This document shows positions 35,704-45,992 of a stretch of DNA of 64,000 bases, piece after piece. The notes beneath the pieces were generated by a model, which saw only the letters and a list, made by a program, of their open reading frames with translations, ran no database searches and had not been told where the DNA came from. Numbering within the stretch: the first letter of the stretch is position 1; every line of letters begins with the position of its first letter. A program made the translations under genes and the position numbers. Origin of the DNA: Avena insularis (Eukaryota > Streptophyta > Magnoliopsida > Poales > Poaceae). The stretch lies in assembly GCA_023614405.1 (NCBI GenBank), contig CM042687.1, forward strand, positions 239,408,292-239,472,291, in the 5' to 3' direction.

Positions 35704-36143
35704 AAGTTCAACATGGAATCATCTAACAAGGGGTTCTTACCGATGTCCCATGGTGTAAAACTTAGCAAGACTCAGTTTCGTTCGACGACTGATGAGCGAA
35801 GTCGGATGAGTGTGATTCTATATGCCTCGGCAGTCAGATCCATCATGTATGCCATGATTTGTACTAGACTGGATGTTTCCTATGCTCTAAGTGTTATGAG
35901 TAGATACCAGGCTGATCCTGGAGAAATCCATTGGACAACGGCTAAAAATATCCTAAAGTACTTGAGAAGGACTAAGGATATGTTTTTGGTTTATGGAGGT
36001 GAAGATGAACTCAGTATAAAGGGTTATACGGATGTGAGTTATCTTACCAACTCTAATGATTCTCGTTCGCAATCCGGGTATGTGTTTGTTATAAATGGAG
36101 GGGCTGTGAGCTGGAAGAGTTCCAAGCAAGAGACTGTGTCTGC
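35704..36143 (+). pseudogene. Copia C pol part 2: end of RT and start of RNase H
   Basis: After the second AAGTT copy the Copia C frame resumes (NMESSNKGFLPMSHG) and stays open to the Gypsy G insertion. Visible motifs are YASAVRSIMYAMICTRLDV, NILKYLRRTKDMFLVYGG and SRSQSGYVFVINGGAVSWKS. The RNase H is cut after KQETVSA at the TCTGC target and resumes at 48925 with STIEAEY. The reading frame is unbroken across both junctions when one TSD copy is dropped. Confidence 0.92.
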
Positions 36144-36628
36144 TGACGAGGTTTAATCTCGTCAATACCCATTGTTATGAGCTTGGGTTTTGGAGAAGAT
36201 GGGGATGCTGGAGATCGCGGAACGGTTAGCAAACAAGCAACACGGGGACACGAGGTTTACCCAGGTCCAGGCCCCCGGAGGGAAAACCCTACTCCTGCTT
36301 GTCTGCTCTTGATTACGGCGGAACCGAAAAATACAGGGGTGCGCATATGCAATCTGGCGTGGACGTGTGTATGTGGTGGTATGAAAAGGTGCCCTCCTCT
36401 CCATGCCCTCCTAGCCTTTATATAGAGGGCACAGATCGAGTCGGTTACAGGTTTTAGGGTTTGCCCTTTGAATATTCTATCTGTTCTAATCTTGCTCTCC
36501 AAGGATCCAAAGACGTCATGGGCTTGGGCCACCCGAAAGTCTTCATGGTCCGTGTATATGCTTGTGGGCCTTCCTTGGGCTAGACCAGATATTCTAAGGT
36601 CGTGTACCCATTGGGTATAACCATGTCA
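36144..36628 (-). repeat. 3' LTR of Gypsy G
   Basis: It is 485 bp. On the plus strand it runs TGACGAGG...CCATGTCA. A TATATA box (CCTTTATATAG) lies near 36415. The inner end abuts the PPT. Confidence 0.93.
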
Positions 36629-36640
36629 GTAGCCCCCAGT
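36629..36640 (-). promoter_or_regulatory. Polypurine tract of Gypsy G
   Basis: Minus-strand ACTGGGGGCTAC precedes the 3' LTR. Near copies recur at 37206, 37328, 37441, 39661, 39730, 39784, 41945 and 43427. Confidence 0.85.
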
Positions 36641-37480
36641 GTTCAGTCGAATCGTAGATTCGGCTGAGGACTCTTCAATCTTTCGGGTGCAGTTGTTTTT
36701 GTTCACCAAAGAATGGTTTTAGTGTGTAGGGATTGTTGATGCGTGTGCCTGACTCTCCCGACGGATCGGGGCCAGTTAACTGTCTTAGGAAAAAACAACA
36801 CGATCTTCTTCAGATTCGAGTCCCTTGACTCGAAACCAGAACATATGCTGGCGTAATTCGACTCAGGCCGTTGAGGACTTACAGGAGTGGAATTCCAGTG
36901 ATTTTAAAATGGTGTACCCAACGCATACGTCGGGATTTCCATCGCGCTTGCTGGCATAGATTCTTACTAGCACATCGCAATCGTGTGCGTTGCCAGGCCA
37001 TCAGATGATATCTTTAGGTCTTATCTTTGTGTTGCTACACAACATCTGAATGTTTATCACCGCGGAAGTGTTTCGGGTGGCCAAAGAGGATGTTACTCAC
37101 TTGGCATTAACTGGGGCAAAGTTGCCGAAAAGTTTTTTGCATGCTGATCCGAAGGATTGTAGTCAAAGAATTCATAGGGTGCACGGCCAGCACTCCCTAT
37201 GGGAGTAGCCCCCGAGTGTCTGTTTGAGTCGTAGACTCGAGCAGAGACTTTAATTCAGTCTTTGTTGACTTTTAGGTCCGTAGGAAACAAACTTTTCGGA
37301 TGCTTGAATCCATCCTCCCTATGGGAGTAGCCCCCGAGTCCGAAGTGGAGTCGTAGACTCGATGTAGGACTCGAAGAATAGTTCAATGGTGTAGTATTTT
37401 GATCATTTTTTGGGTGCATGGCCAGCGCTCCTGATAGGAGTATCCCCTGAGTAGTTAGTCGAATCGTAGATTCAAGTGAC
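36629..37480 (-). repeat. PPT-like hairpin repeats next to the 3' LTR of Gypsy G
   Basis: Four units (36629, 37193, 37315, 37428) share a TAGCCCCCGAGT-like core. The three inner ones have a mini-hairpin before it (CTCCC-TAT-GGGAG at 37193-37205 and 37315-37327; CTCCT-GAT-AGGAG at 37428-37440). All four have one after it (GAGTC-GTA-GACTC at 37226 and 37348; GAATC-GTA-GATTC at 36649 and 37461). Another perfect 8-bp stem, TTCGAGTC-CCTT-GACTCGAA, is at 36825-36844. No protein is encoded here. Confidence 0.88.
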
Positions 37481-37946
37481 TACTTTTAGCTATGTAGCCG
37501 AAGAATTCTAACCGTTGCTAGTATAGCCTTGATGACGTCATTGCTGACGATCTGTGACCTCAAGCGTCTGCGGCGCCAGAGATGACGTGACTGGACGAAC
37601 ATGGGTCCCACCTTCTGATTTTGAATTGACTGGTCACGCGCAATGTGGAGATAATTACGGCATTGCCTCGATTTCCGTGTGTAGTGGACGGCGTGTGAGC
37701 GACGGTTCGCTACCGTGCTGACACGTGGACGGTCGGATCTTAATGTTGGCTCTAGGGATTCCCGATGAACGGTCACCGTGCGTCTTCTTCGTCCTTATAA
37801 TCATTGGGGAAAAACTTGTTTGTTTTCACTGCAGCCATTCTTGTTTCACTACTTCCACCGTCTTAAGCTTTTCTCGCCGTGCGCTGGAAATTCTCCGATC
37901 CTTCCCATATTCTTTCGTACGTTCGCATCACCGTCGCCGCACTGCC
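37481..37946 (+). other. Presumed promoter region of the antisense gene in Gypsy G
   Basis: This 0.47-kb stretch lies between the hairpin repeats and the ATG at 37947. A weak TATA-like CTTATAATC is at about 37793, some 150 bases upstream of the start. The short open frames here show no domain. Confidence 0.4.
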
Positions 37947-40794
37947 ATGGGGAAACCGAAGAAGGCCTCCACCGCAGTTGGTACCAGCGCCGCTGCCGGT
38001 GGCAAGAAGGGTACCACCGCTACCCGCGTCACCGATGGTGGCTGGCGGAGGTCGGAGACGCGCGAGGGCGATCTTCGCAAGCTCCGTGAGCGGGGTCTAA
38101 TCCCGCAGGACAAGCAGGCCGTCAAGATTCCCGTCGACGAGGTAACTCCCCGTCCACCCGCTGGGTTTCGGGTCATGTTTGTCGCTTTTGTCCTTCGGGG
38201 CCTTTATCTCCCAGTCCACGATTTCCTCCGTGGATTGCTTTTCTTATATGGCATCCAACTCCATCATCTTTCGCCTAATTCTGTTCTTCACATTGCCTGC
38301 TTCATCACCTTCTGCGAGTGCTGGATCAGTATCGAGCTACACTTTGGCCTCTTTCGGAAGCTCTATTCCGTGAAGAGGCAATCTGGCTCCAATGGCGTTT
38401 ATCCCATCGACGGCTGCATCATTTCCCTTAAATTCAAATTTCTCTTCTTTTCTTTTTCTATGTCTGAGTCCCTCCAATACTGGCGGAGGCGATGGTTTTA
38501 CATCCGCGACTCCACAGTGGACGGGCAAAAGTTTGGCCTTGCTCCTTTCGACCCTTCCCAGAAAATCCAGCCGAAGAGGTCCTGGAAGAACCACATCTTG
38601 GATGGTGAGGTGGCGGAGATAGAGGAACTCTATCGTCGGGTGGAGGATCTTCAGGTGATTCCGGATAAAGAGGTGAACGGTGTGGATATCATCCACACCT
38701 TCCTCAAACATCGGGTGCAGCCGCTCCAGGCTAGGGCGCACTCGATGTTTCTTTATTCTGGACGCAACGACCCGACTAGGGTTTCGACTGGAGAGCTCTC
38801 CAAGGGGGATGTGGACTTAATCCTTCGGCCGCTGTTAAAGTTTAAGGCTGACGAGGACATTCCGGGTAGCTCGCTGACCCTTCCATTCAGGGCCTCTCGA
38901 CCGGTGCCGCAGGTGTAGATCTGGGACGTGCGCGTAGCGCTTTTTTCGACTTCGTCTCTTTGCAGTTCGTTTATTCTGAGAGTTTGTTTTCTTGTGTGCA
39001 GGAGTTCAAGGTGCCTGGCATGGCACCTCCACTACCTGAACGTTTTCCGGATGCACCGGACAATGAGGTAGTGAACGTTTTCCTTCAGCGCGGTCGCTGA
39101 CTGAAGAAACTTTTGAGTCGAGCAAGGATCAGACTCGAAAGCATACATGGAGCTCGAGCGAATCGTCGGATGCCGCGACTCCGCTGACCCCTAGGGACCC
39201 ATCATGCCTTGAGCATCATAGTGGGGGTCATGGTGGCTCTTCGTCTCCTATTCCGGCCGTGCCCGTGCGGGCTATGGCGCCACAACCGCCGGCGAAGCAG
39301 AAGAAGGAAGAGAAGAAAGAAGAGAAGAAGGGCAAGAGGGCCTTGCCTATCTTCAATTTGAGCGATATGGACTTGTAAGTATCTGCAGTTGCTTTTTGCT
39401 CTCTTTTGATTTTGCTTGCTTGTACTTGTCTGATGTTTTCTTTTGTAGCCACTCCTCCGATGGCTCCTTCAGCGATGGCGCTCGAGAGATGGTGGGGGAG
39501 TCGAAGGTTGCTCCTCCTCCTCAGACAGTGGCCACCTCTAGGGGCGCTGCTCTGAACCCTTCTCCGTAGGAGGCTCGGGTGGTTGTCTCCCAGTAGACTA
39601 CAGCCGGACCTTCGGAGTCGCCGTCTGATCATGTAAGTACTTTCGTTTTTGTCGTGGGGGGAGCCCCCGAGCATTGTTTGGATGATCTGCTGATCATGTC
39701 TCTCTCTTTATTTGTGCGTGTCTCGAGGGGATCCCCCGAGCGTTTTTTGTATGTGTGATTTGCTTTGCTCGTTTTCTTGGGCGCAGCCCCCGAGCCTTTT
39801 TCCTGACAAGTTGTGTCTTCTCGCAGCCTTTTGTTCAAGGTGCCAACCAGCTGGTGAAGCAGCATCTGGCATTGGAGGCCAGCCTTCAGCGTCTTCAAGG
39901 TTCGTGTTTTTTATCAATCTTATCCTTCTTTGGCTGCTTGCTTACTCACGAATCTCATGCTTGTTCTTTGTTGCAGACGAGAATAACACTGCCCTCCGCG
40001 AGATTGATGCTCTCAAAAAGAGCCTCGGGCGAGCGGAGAAAAAGCTGAAGATGCCGCTGGCGCTAAGGAGCGCCTTGAGCAGGAGTTAGCCGACACGGCT
40101 ACGGCCAAGGAGCGCATGCAGCAGGAGGCCATGGATCGCGAGGAGCAACTCGCCACCGCTGCGGCCTCACGCGAGAAGGAGGTAGCCGGCAAGCTGATGG
40201 CTGCTGCCAAGGCTATTTCGGGTGAGTAGTTTCGTCTGTTCCTTTTCGGCTTCCTTGTCTTTATAGCTTCCTTTTGGTTTTCACTTTGCTTCTTCCATTT
40301 ATCTAGATGCCACGGGCATCGAGTTTGACCGTGGTGTCCTGGAGAACGGGAGTGCTCTGGATGATGCCACTGTGGCGGTCGAAGACCACTGCAGTACCGT
40401 GGCCGGCTTGCTTGCCAAGGCCAAGGAGGTTCTCCGACGCTTCTACAAGGAGCTCGTCCCCAAGGGCGTCGCCCTCGATGATGTCGATATGCTGGCGGAT
40501 GCTCTGTCGGCCGAGGCGCCTGTGGTGTACAAGCGCAAGCAGAAAGGCATTGGTGCGTCCATGGGGCTGGCGATGGCCATGGCGTCTGGGGCGGAGCTGG
40601 ATCTTCATCAGGTCAGCTCCCAGATGCCGACGGCTGCCGAAAGATCCGAGGTAGCCTTCGCCCTCTATGCTGCCCGTTGTAAACGCTATGGGCCAAAGCT
40701 GATTAACCTACTAGCGGAGTACGCGGTGCGGCAGCAGGGAGAGGCCAAGAGCAGGCACTCTGGCTCCGAGGCTACTCAGGATGCAGCTTCTTAG
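37947..40794 (+). CDS. Antisense extra ORF (aORF) of Gypsy G, Transposase_28 protein, multi-exon
   Basis: The ATG at 37947 opens a 322-codon first exon ending at the donor CAG|GTGTAG (38912). A basic N-terminus (MGKPKKAS) is followed by the Transposase_28 domain: GFRVMFVAFVLRGLYLPVHD, LFLYGIQLHHLSPNS and FITFCECWI, aligned with the Gypsy F aORF. Later exons, judged by GT/AG sites, are about 39002-39374 (Lys/Glu-rich, 1-nt shift near 39098), 39450-39632 (two TAG codons at 39567 and 39594), 39826-39900, 39977-40223 (coiled coil, one shift near 40050) and 40307-40794, an all-alpha C-terminal module ending in a stop. The function of this family is unknown; it is known as an extra ORF of Tat elements. 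The stops and shifts say this copy is decayed. Confidence 0.72.
39650..39795 (+). repeat. Three PPT-like hairpin motifs in an aORF intron of Gypsy G
   Basis: CCCCCGAG-containing units occur at 39661-39671, 39722-39740 and 39784-39794, spaced about 65 and 55 bases. In each the C run pairs with a G run just before it: GGGGG-GAG-CCCCC, CTCGAGGGGATCCCCCGAG and CTTGGGCGCAGCCCCCGAG. They lie in the presumed intron 39633-39825. Confidence 0.75.
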
Positions 40795-40948
40795 GCCCTG
40801 TAGTTGTAGGATAGTTGTTGTTTCTTTTGTTGTAATGTATATATGAACACTCCTTGTGCCACGTAGTGGCTTTTGCTGTATATAGGGAATCTCCGAGCTG
40901 TTTGCTTATTCGTGCGTTTGTTCATATCCTTTCCTTCTTTTCCTCTAG

Positions 40949-41755
40949 GGACCTTCGGGTGATGATCCCGTTGATACTTCGTCTGCGCCGCAGCTGCGAC
41001 CATCCTTGGATGATGCGTCGCAGCTTGTGTTTCTTCGTGACCGCATCCTTAGTCTTGAGAAAGAGTTGCTTGGCGTTCGAGGCCACGCGGATGTTTGGAA
41101 GTCGAAGGCGGAGTGGGGCACCGCCAGGGAGGAATATCTGATGGGGGAGTTGTGGCGTTTGGCCGAACAGCTTCAATGTGAGTTTCCTCGAGCTGCTGCT
41201 TATTTTTTGGATGCGCCTGTTGGCTTGTCATCTTACTTTGTAGTTGTTGCAGGTGCTAACCTTGTTCCCAGGGAGGAAAAAGAGCGTGTTGATGTTCGGA
41301 TCAATTGCCTGACCCAGCAGGACATGGAGGCCGACGACTTTTTCTGGATGGATCGTGATCGTGCTATGGTCCTTGCGACTGTGCAGGATCGTGTTCACCA
41401 GGTGTCGCGTGTGCTGCGGCAAGCGAAGACTTCCTTGGCGTCAATTCTGCACGTGATGTTTCCCCTGGATGAGGCACCATCGACTTTATGGGGCCTGCTA
41501 GCGAAGTTTCGGGATGTGCATCATGTCAGGGAGCTGGTGCGACATCAGCTGGTTGCAGGGGTGAAGGCTACGCTTTCCCTCATGCTGCTGCATCGCCCTG
41601 ATGTAGATCTTGCTACTGTGGCGGCTGGGCCGCCTCTTCGGCCGGATGGTGGCATGTGGGACATGCGTCCACATTATGCGGCTGTAAGGCAGTATGCCGA
41701 ACAAATTGTAGATATCTTTGAGCAGCGTGCGCGGGTAATTCTTCAGAATAGGTAG
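40949..41755 (+). CDS. Second antisense module of Gypsy G, homologous to the aORF C-terminus
   Basis: After an acceptor-like CCTCTAG (40942-40948) a frame opens with no ATG nearby: GPSGDDPVDTSSAPQL, then a coiled coil (FLRDRILSLEKELLGVRGHADVWK). It continues after a probable intron (41178-41252, GTGAGT...TTGCAG) as an all-alpha region ending at 41755. The pattern VAGVKATLSLMLLHRPDVDL followed by YAEQIVDIFE matches exon 5 of the Gypsy F aORF (GAATALSLGLAHFPEDFDL) and the module ending at 40794 (GASMGLAMAMASGAELDL). It could be a second gene or the alternative end of the first by splicing over the stop at 40792. Confidence 0.65.
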   Translation, partial: GPSGDDPVDTSSAPQLRPSLDDASQLVFLRDRILSLEKELLGVRGHADVWKSKAEWGTAREEYLMGELWRLAEQLQCEFPRAAAYFLDAPVGLSSYFVVVAGANLVPREEKERVDVRINCLTQQDMEADDFFWMDRDRAMVLATVQDRVHQVSRVLRQAKTSLASILHVMFPLDEAPSTLWGLLAKFRDVHHVRELVRHQLVAGVKATLSLMLLHRPDVDLATVAAGPPLRPDGGMWDMRPHYAAVRQYAEQIVDIFEQRARVILQNR

Positions 41756-42101
41756 GACCTGTAAAAAGATAGATGTAAAATTTGTATGTATTCGACTGGG
41801 CGTGTTATGCCCTATGCTGTAAAGGTTGATTGTTCTTAGCACGTGGTTCTTTATTTGTATGCGTGCCCTTTTTGTTAGCCTGACATGGTCAGCTACTCAG
41901 GTGTACACGCGTTATCCTTAGTCGACGAAGTCGTGAGGTGAGGGGAGCCCCCGAGTGTGTTGTAACATGAAGAAAATGCAAATAATAGACAAATTTTTGG
42001 GGCGAGACACTTAGCTTTATTCATATCGTAAGGAGGAGGTACATTGTTTGGTTGAGTAGCCTTGGCTGAATAGCCTTATTGAAAGTAAAAGGAAGGGGTA
42101 G
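41756..42101. other. Tail-to-tail spacer between antisense genes and pol of Gypsy G
   Basis: This 346-bp spacer lies between the convergent ends of the antisense module and pol. It has one PPT-like GGGGAGCCCCCGAG (about 41942-41955) and a likely plant polyadenylation region (TTGTATGTATTC) near 41783. No gene is seen. Confidence 0.6.
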
Positions 42102-45100
42102 CTAGGGGTAGAAGCGTCGCAGTTGTGCGACCTTCCATGGGTTGGAGTATGCTACTCCAGACTCCACGTGCTTGAGGCGATAGGCGCCACCTGGGATGAC
42201 TTCAGTGACAATGTAGGGTCCTTCCCAGGGCGACTCGAGCTTCTTCGGTCGCTCTTGCTTGAGTCGTAAGACTGGGTCTCCTTCGACGAAGGACCTTGGG
42301 CGTAGCCGACGGCTGTGATAGTTGCGGAGGCTTTGTTGATAGACCGCTAATCGAGCCGCAGCTATGTCACGTGCCTCGTCGAGTGTGTCGACGGTGTCTT
42401 CGAGTGCGGCTATTTATTCGGCTTCGCTGTAGGCAACAACCCGTGGGGCCTTGTGGCGCACCTCTTCGGGCAGCACGGCTTCGACTCCGTGCACCATGAA
42501 GAAGGGGGTGTAGCCAGTTGAGCTGTTTGGCATCGTGCGTAGGCTCCAGAGGACGGAGGGTAGCTCTTGTGTCCAGGCTCCTGCGAGTTACTGGAGTGGG
42601 CTCATTAGGCTTTTCTTGATGCCGCCGCCGACGAGGCCGTTGGCCTTTTCGACCTGTTCGTTTGTTTGCGGGTGCGCCACAGAGGTGTATGTAATGTTGA
42701 TTCCGAGGTCTTCGTAGAAGTCCTGGAATTCTTTGGAGATGAAGTTCGACCCATTGTCTGTGATGATGCTGTGCTGCATGCTGAACCTGTAGACTATGGA
42801 TTCGAAGAATTTTACGGCCATTTTGCCCTTTTGGTTAGTAACGGGCATGACCTCGATCCACTTTGTGAATTTGTCGACTACGACCAGGAGGTAGACGTGG
42901 CCTCCTTTTGAGGACTTGGGTAGTTTGTCGATCATGTCGAGGCCCCATTGGGCAAAGGGCCAGGCCAGGGGTATGGGCTTGAGCTCTGATCCTAGTGCAT
43001 GTGGTTTATCTGTGAACCTCTGGCACCCGTTGCACCTTCGAACGATGTCTTTGGCGTTGTTCATGGCCGTTGGCCAGTAGAACCCCGCTCGTAGAGCTTT
43101 GGCGACAAGGGCGCGGCTGCCCGCGTGATGGCCGCAGATTCCCTCGTAGATGTCTTGGAGGATGGTTTTGCCATCACCGATGGTGATGCACCTTTGGAGT
43201 ACACCCGAAATGCTGCACTTGTACAGCTCGCCATTGATTATGGTGAAGGCCTTGGACCAGCGAGATATGCGCCGGGCATCTATCAGGCTGTCAGGGAGCT
43301 CCCCGTCTATCAGATATCGGAGGTATGGCTGTGTCCATGTTTCTTAGACTGCCATGACCTGCATCAGGTTGACCACTGCGACCTCTGTGTCGAGCTTTTC
43401 TGGTCCTTCCTGTCCTTCGAGTAGCGCAGCCCCCGAGTGTTCTGCTTCTTCGAGTGATACCTTTGGGAATTTCCTTTTGATGGATGGCACGCAGATCTGT
43501 TCGAGGAACACACCTGGTGGCACCCGTGCGCAGGTGGAGCCGATGTTGGCGAGTCTGTCGGCCTCTTCGTTGCTTTCTCTCCCGACGTGCCGAAGCTCGC
43601 AGCCGTCGAAGTCTCCTTCGAGTGCGTTTTAGAGTGCGCGGTACGCAATCATGTTGGCCGCGTGTGCGTCGCACTCGTTCGAGTCGCCGTAGATGACCAG
43701 GCTCGTCGTGCAGCAGATCTTGGCCATCCTCATGCCGTGGATGAGGGCCTCATACTCGGCCTCGTTGTTGGAAGCTCGAAATTTCATCCGGAGGACATAC
43801 TTCATCTTGTCGCTGGGAGGTCTCAGATGACCTCGACTCCGCCCGCCTCCTCGCTTGGAGCCGTCGAAGTGCATCGTCCATGACTGTGTCATGTACGGGG
43901 TGTCTGGCAGCTGCAGTTCCATCCAGTGGACGAGGAAGTCCGGAAGGACCTGAGACTTGATCGCGTGGCGCTTCTCATAGACGATGTCTAGAGGTGACAA
44001 CTCGATGCCCCATAGGGCCACACGTCCTGTGGCCTCCGGGTTGTTCAGGATGTTGTTCAGGGGTGCTTCGTTGATGACCATCACCTGATGCTCCTGGAAG
44101 TAGTGGCTTAGCCGACGAGCCGTCATAAATACGCCGTAGGCGAGTTTCTGGTAGTGAGGGTACCTCTGCTTTGTCGGCGTCGATACCTCGCTAAGGTAGT
44201 AGATTGGGCGTTGGACCCCATGGGCCTTGACATCTTCGGGTCTTTCGACCACAAGCACGGTGCTTACCACCTGGTGTGTAGCTGCTATGTATAGCAGTAG
44301 AGGCTCGCGCTCTTTTGGCGTGACGAAGACGGGCGAGGTGGAGAGCAGCCGCTTTAGATCTTTGAATGCGTCATCCGCTTCGGGCATCCACTCGAATTTG
44401 TCTGCCTTGCGTAGCAGCTATAGAAAGGCAGGGCTTTTTCGCCCATGCGGCTGATGAACCTGCTCAACGCCGCGATTCGCCCAGCAAGCTGTTGGACGCC
44501 CTTGAGGTTCTTCGGATTCTCCATGGCCATTATGGCCCGGATTTTCTTCAGGTTTGCTTCGATCCGTCGCTGGGAGATGAAGTAGCCTAGCAGTTGACCA
44601 GATGGGACCGCACTTCTATGGGTTTAGGTTGATCTTGTATCGATCAAGGTTGTCGAACGTATCGCAGAGATCGCCGATCAGTGTCTTGGCCTCCCTTGTT
44701 TTGATTACTATGTCGTCGATATAGACTTGGATGTTGTGGCCGATCTGGTCCTTCAGCATGCCTGCATGCACCGTTGGTACGTGGCGCCTGCGTTCTTCAG
44801 CCCGAAGGGCATTGTGTTGTAGAAGAATACTCCGAATGGCGTGATGAACGCCGTTTTTTCCTGATCTTCGACCTTCAGTCGATTGTAGCCTGAGTAGGCG
44901 TCGAGGAAGGAGATCTTCTCGCATCCTGTAGTCGAATCAATGATCTAATCGATCCGAGGGAGAGGGAAGTGATCCTTCGGGCAATGCTTGCTCAGCGATG
45001 TGAAGTCCACGCACATCTGTGTCCTTTTTGGGGAACATCACGGTGTTGGCGAGCCACTCGCTTTCCTTGATCTCCCTGATGAAGTTTGCGTCGACTAGTC

Positions 45101-45992
45101 TGTTGACTTTGACTCCGATGGCTTCAGCCCGTGGTTCGGACAGTCATCGGATGGACTGTTTGATGGGCTTGACGTCTGGAAAGACATTAAGTGCGTGCTC
45201 GGCGAATTCCCTGGGAACTCCTGGCATGTCCGCAGGACACCAGGAGAAGATTTCCCGGTGCTCACGGAGGAATTCGATGAGCACGCTTTCCTATGCGGGG
45301 CTGAGGTCGTTGGCGATCAGCGCCGTCTTGGAGGCGTCCGTCGGGTGGACATGCACCTTCTTTGTGTTGACGGTGGAGTCGAAAGACATGTCGGGTGCGT
45401 TCTGTCTTGCAACTGGGGGTGCCTCGTTGTCTGTCACCTCTCGGAGCCTTATGAGCTCCTCCTGCATGCCGAATGACTATGAGATTCTGTTGAAGTCCCT
45501 GTCGCAGTGGTCCGATCGGTTGAAGCTCCCGTGGACCGTGATTATGCCCTTAGGTCCTGGCATCTTGAGTAGCAGGTACGCGTAGTGTGGTACTGCCAGG
45601 AATTGTGCGAATGCCACACGCCCGAGGATGGCGTGGTATTGTGATGGCCAGTCCACCACTTCAAACTCGAGTCGCTCGCACCGGAAGTTGTAGGGCTTAC
45701 CGAAGATGACGTCGATCCATATCTTTCCCAGGGGGAATATGCCCTTCCCTGGGACGATGCCGTGGAACGTTGTATCGGATTGTTGCAGGCTACACAGCGG
45801 GATCCGCATTGCTGCTAAGGTGCTGGCGAACATCAGATTGATGTCGCTGCCGCCGTCCATGAAGACACGGCTCATGTCGAAACCTCTCGATTCAAGGCTT
45901 CGAGCACCAAAGGCATGACAGGCGAGGAACCTGGCAGGGGTGATCCGAACGGCTGAACATGATGTAGGACTTCGATCCGCTGAGGTACTCAA
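42102..45992 (-). pseudogene. Gypsy G protease-pol (protease, RT, RNase H, integrase)
   Basis: Minus strand. The protease reads VFMDGGSDINLMFA (about 45850). An in-frame TAG at 45293-45291 lies between protease and RT, at the same place as in Gypsy F. RT has VYIDDIVIK (about 44710), with shifts around 44930 and 44600. The connection/RNase H frame (44387-43629) has YYLSEV, then MHFDGSK, NNEAEYEALIHGMRMA and YGDSN, the archaeal-type RNase H found in Tat elements. Integrase shows CNGCQRF, GLDMIDKL, IITDNGSNF and HPQTNEQVEKANG (about 43020-42600). Pol ends RRFYP at a stop at 42102. A PPT-like tract lies inside at 43427-43440. Several stops and shifts make it inactive. Confidence 0.9.

Noticed and set aside
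36144..36628. Gypsy G LTR mistaken for part of Copia C
   Set aside because: TCTGC duplications, the PBS and the partner LTR at 48420 show that it is a separate element.
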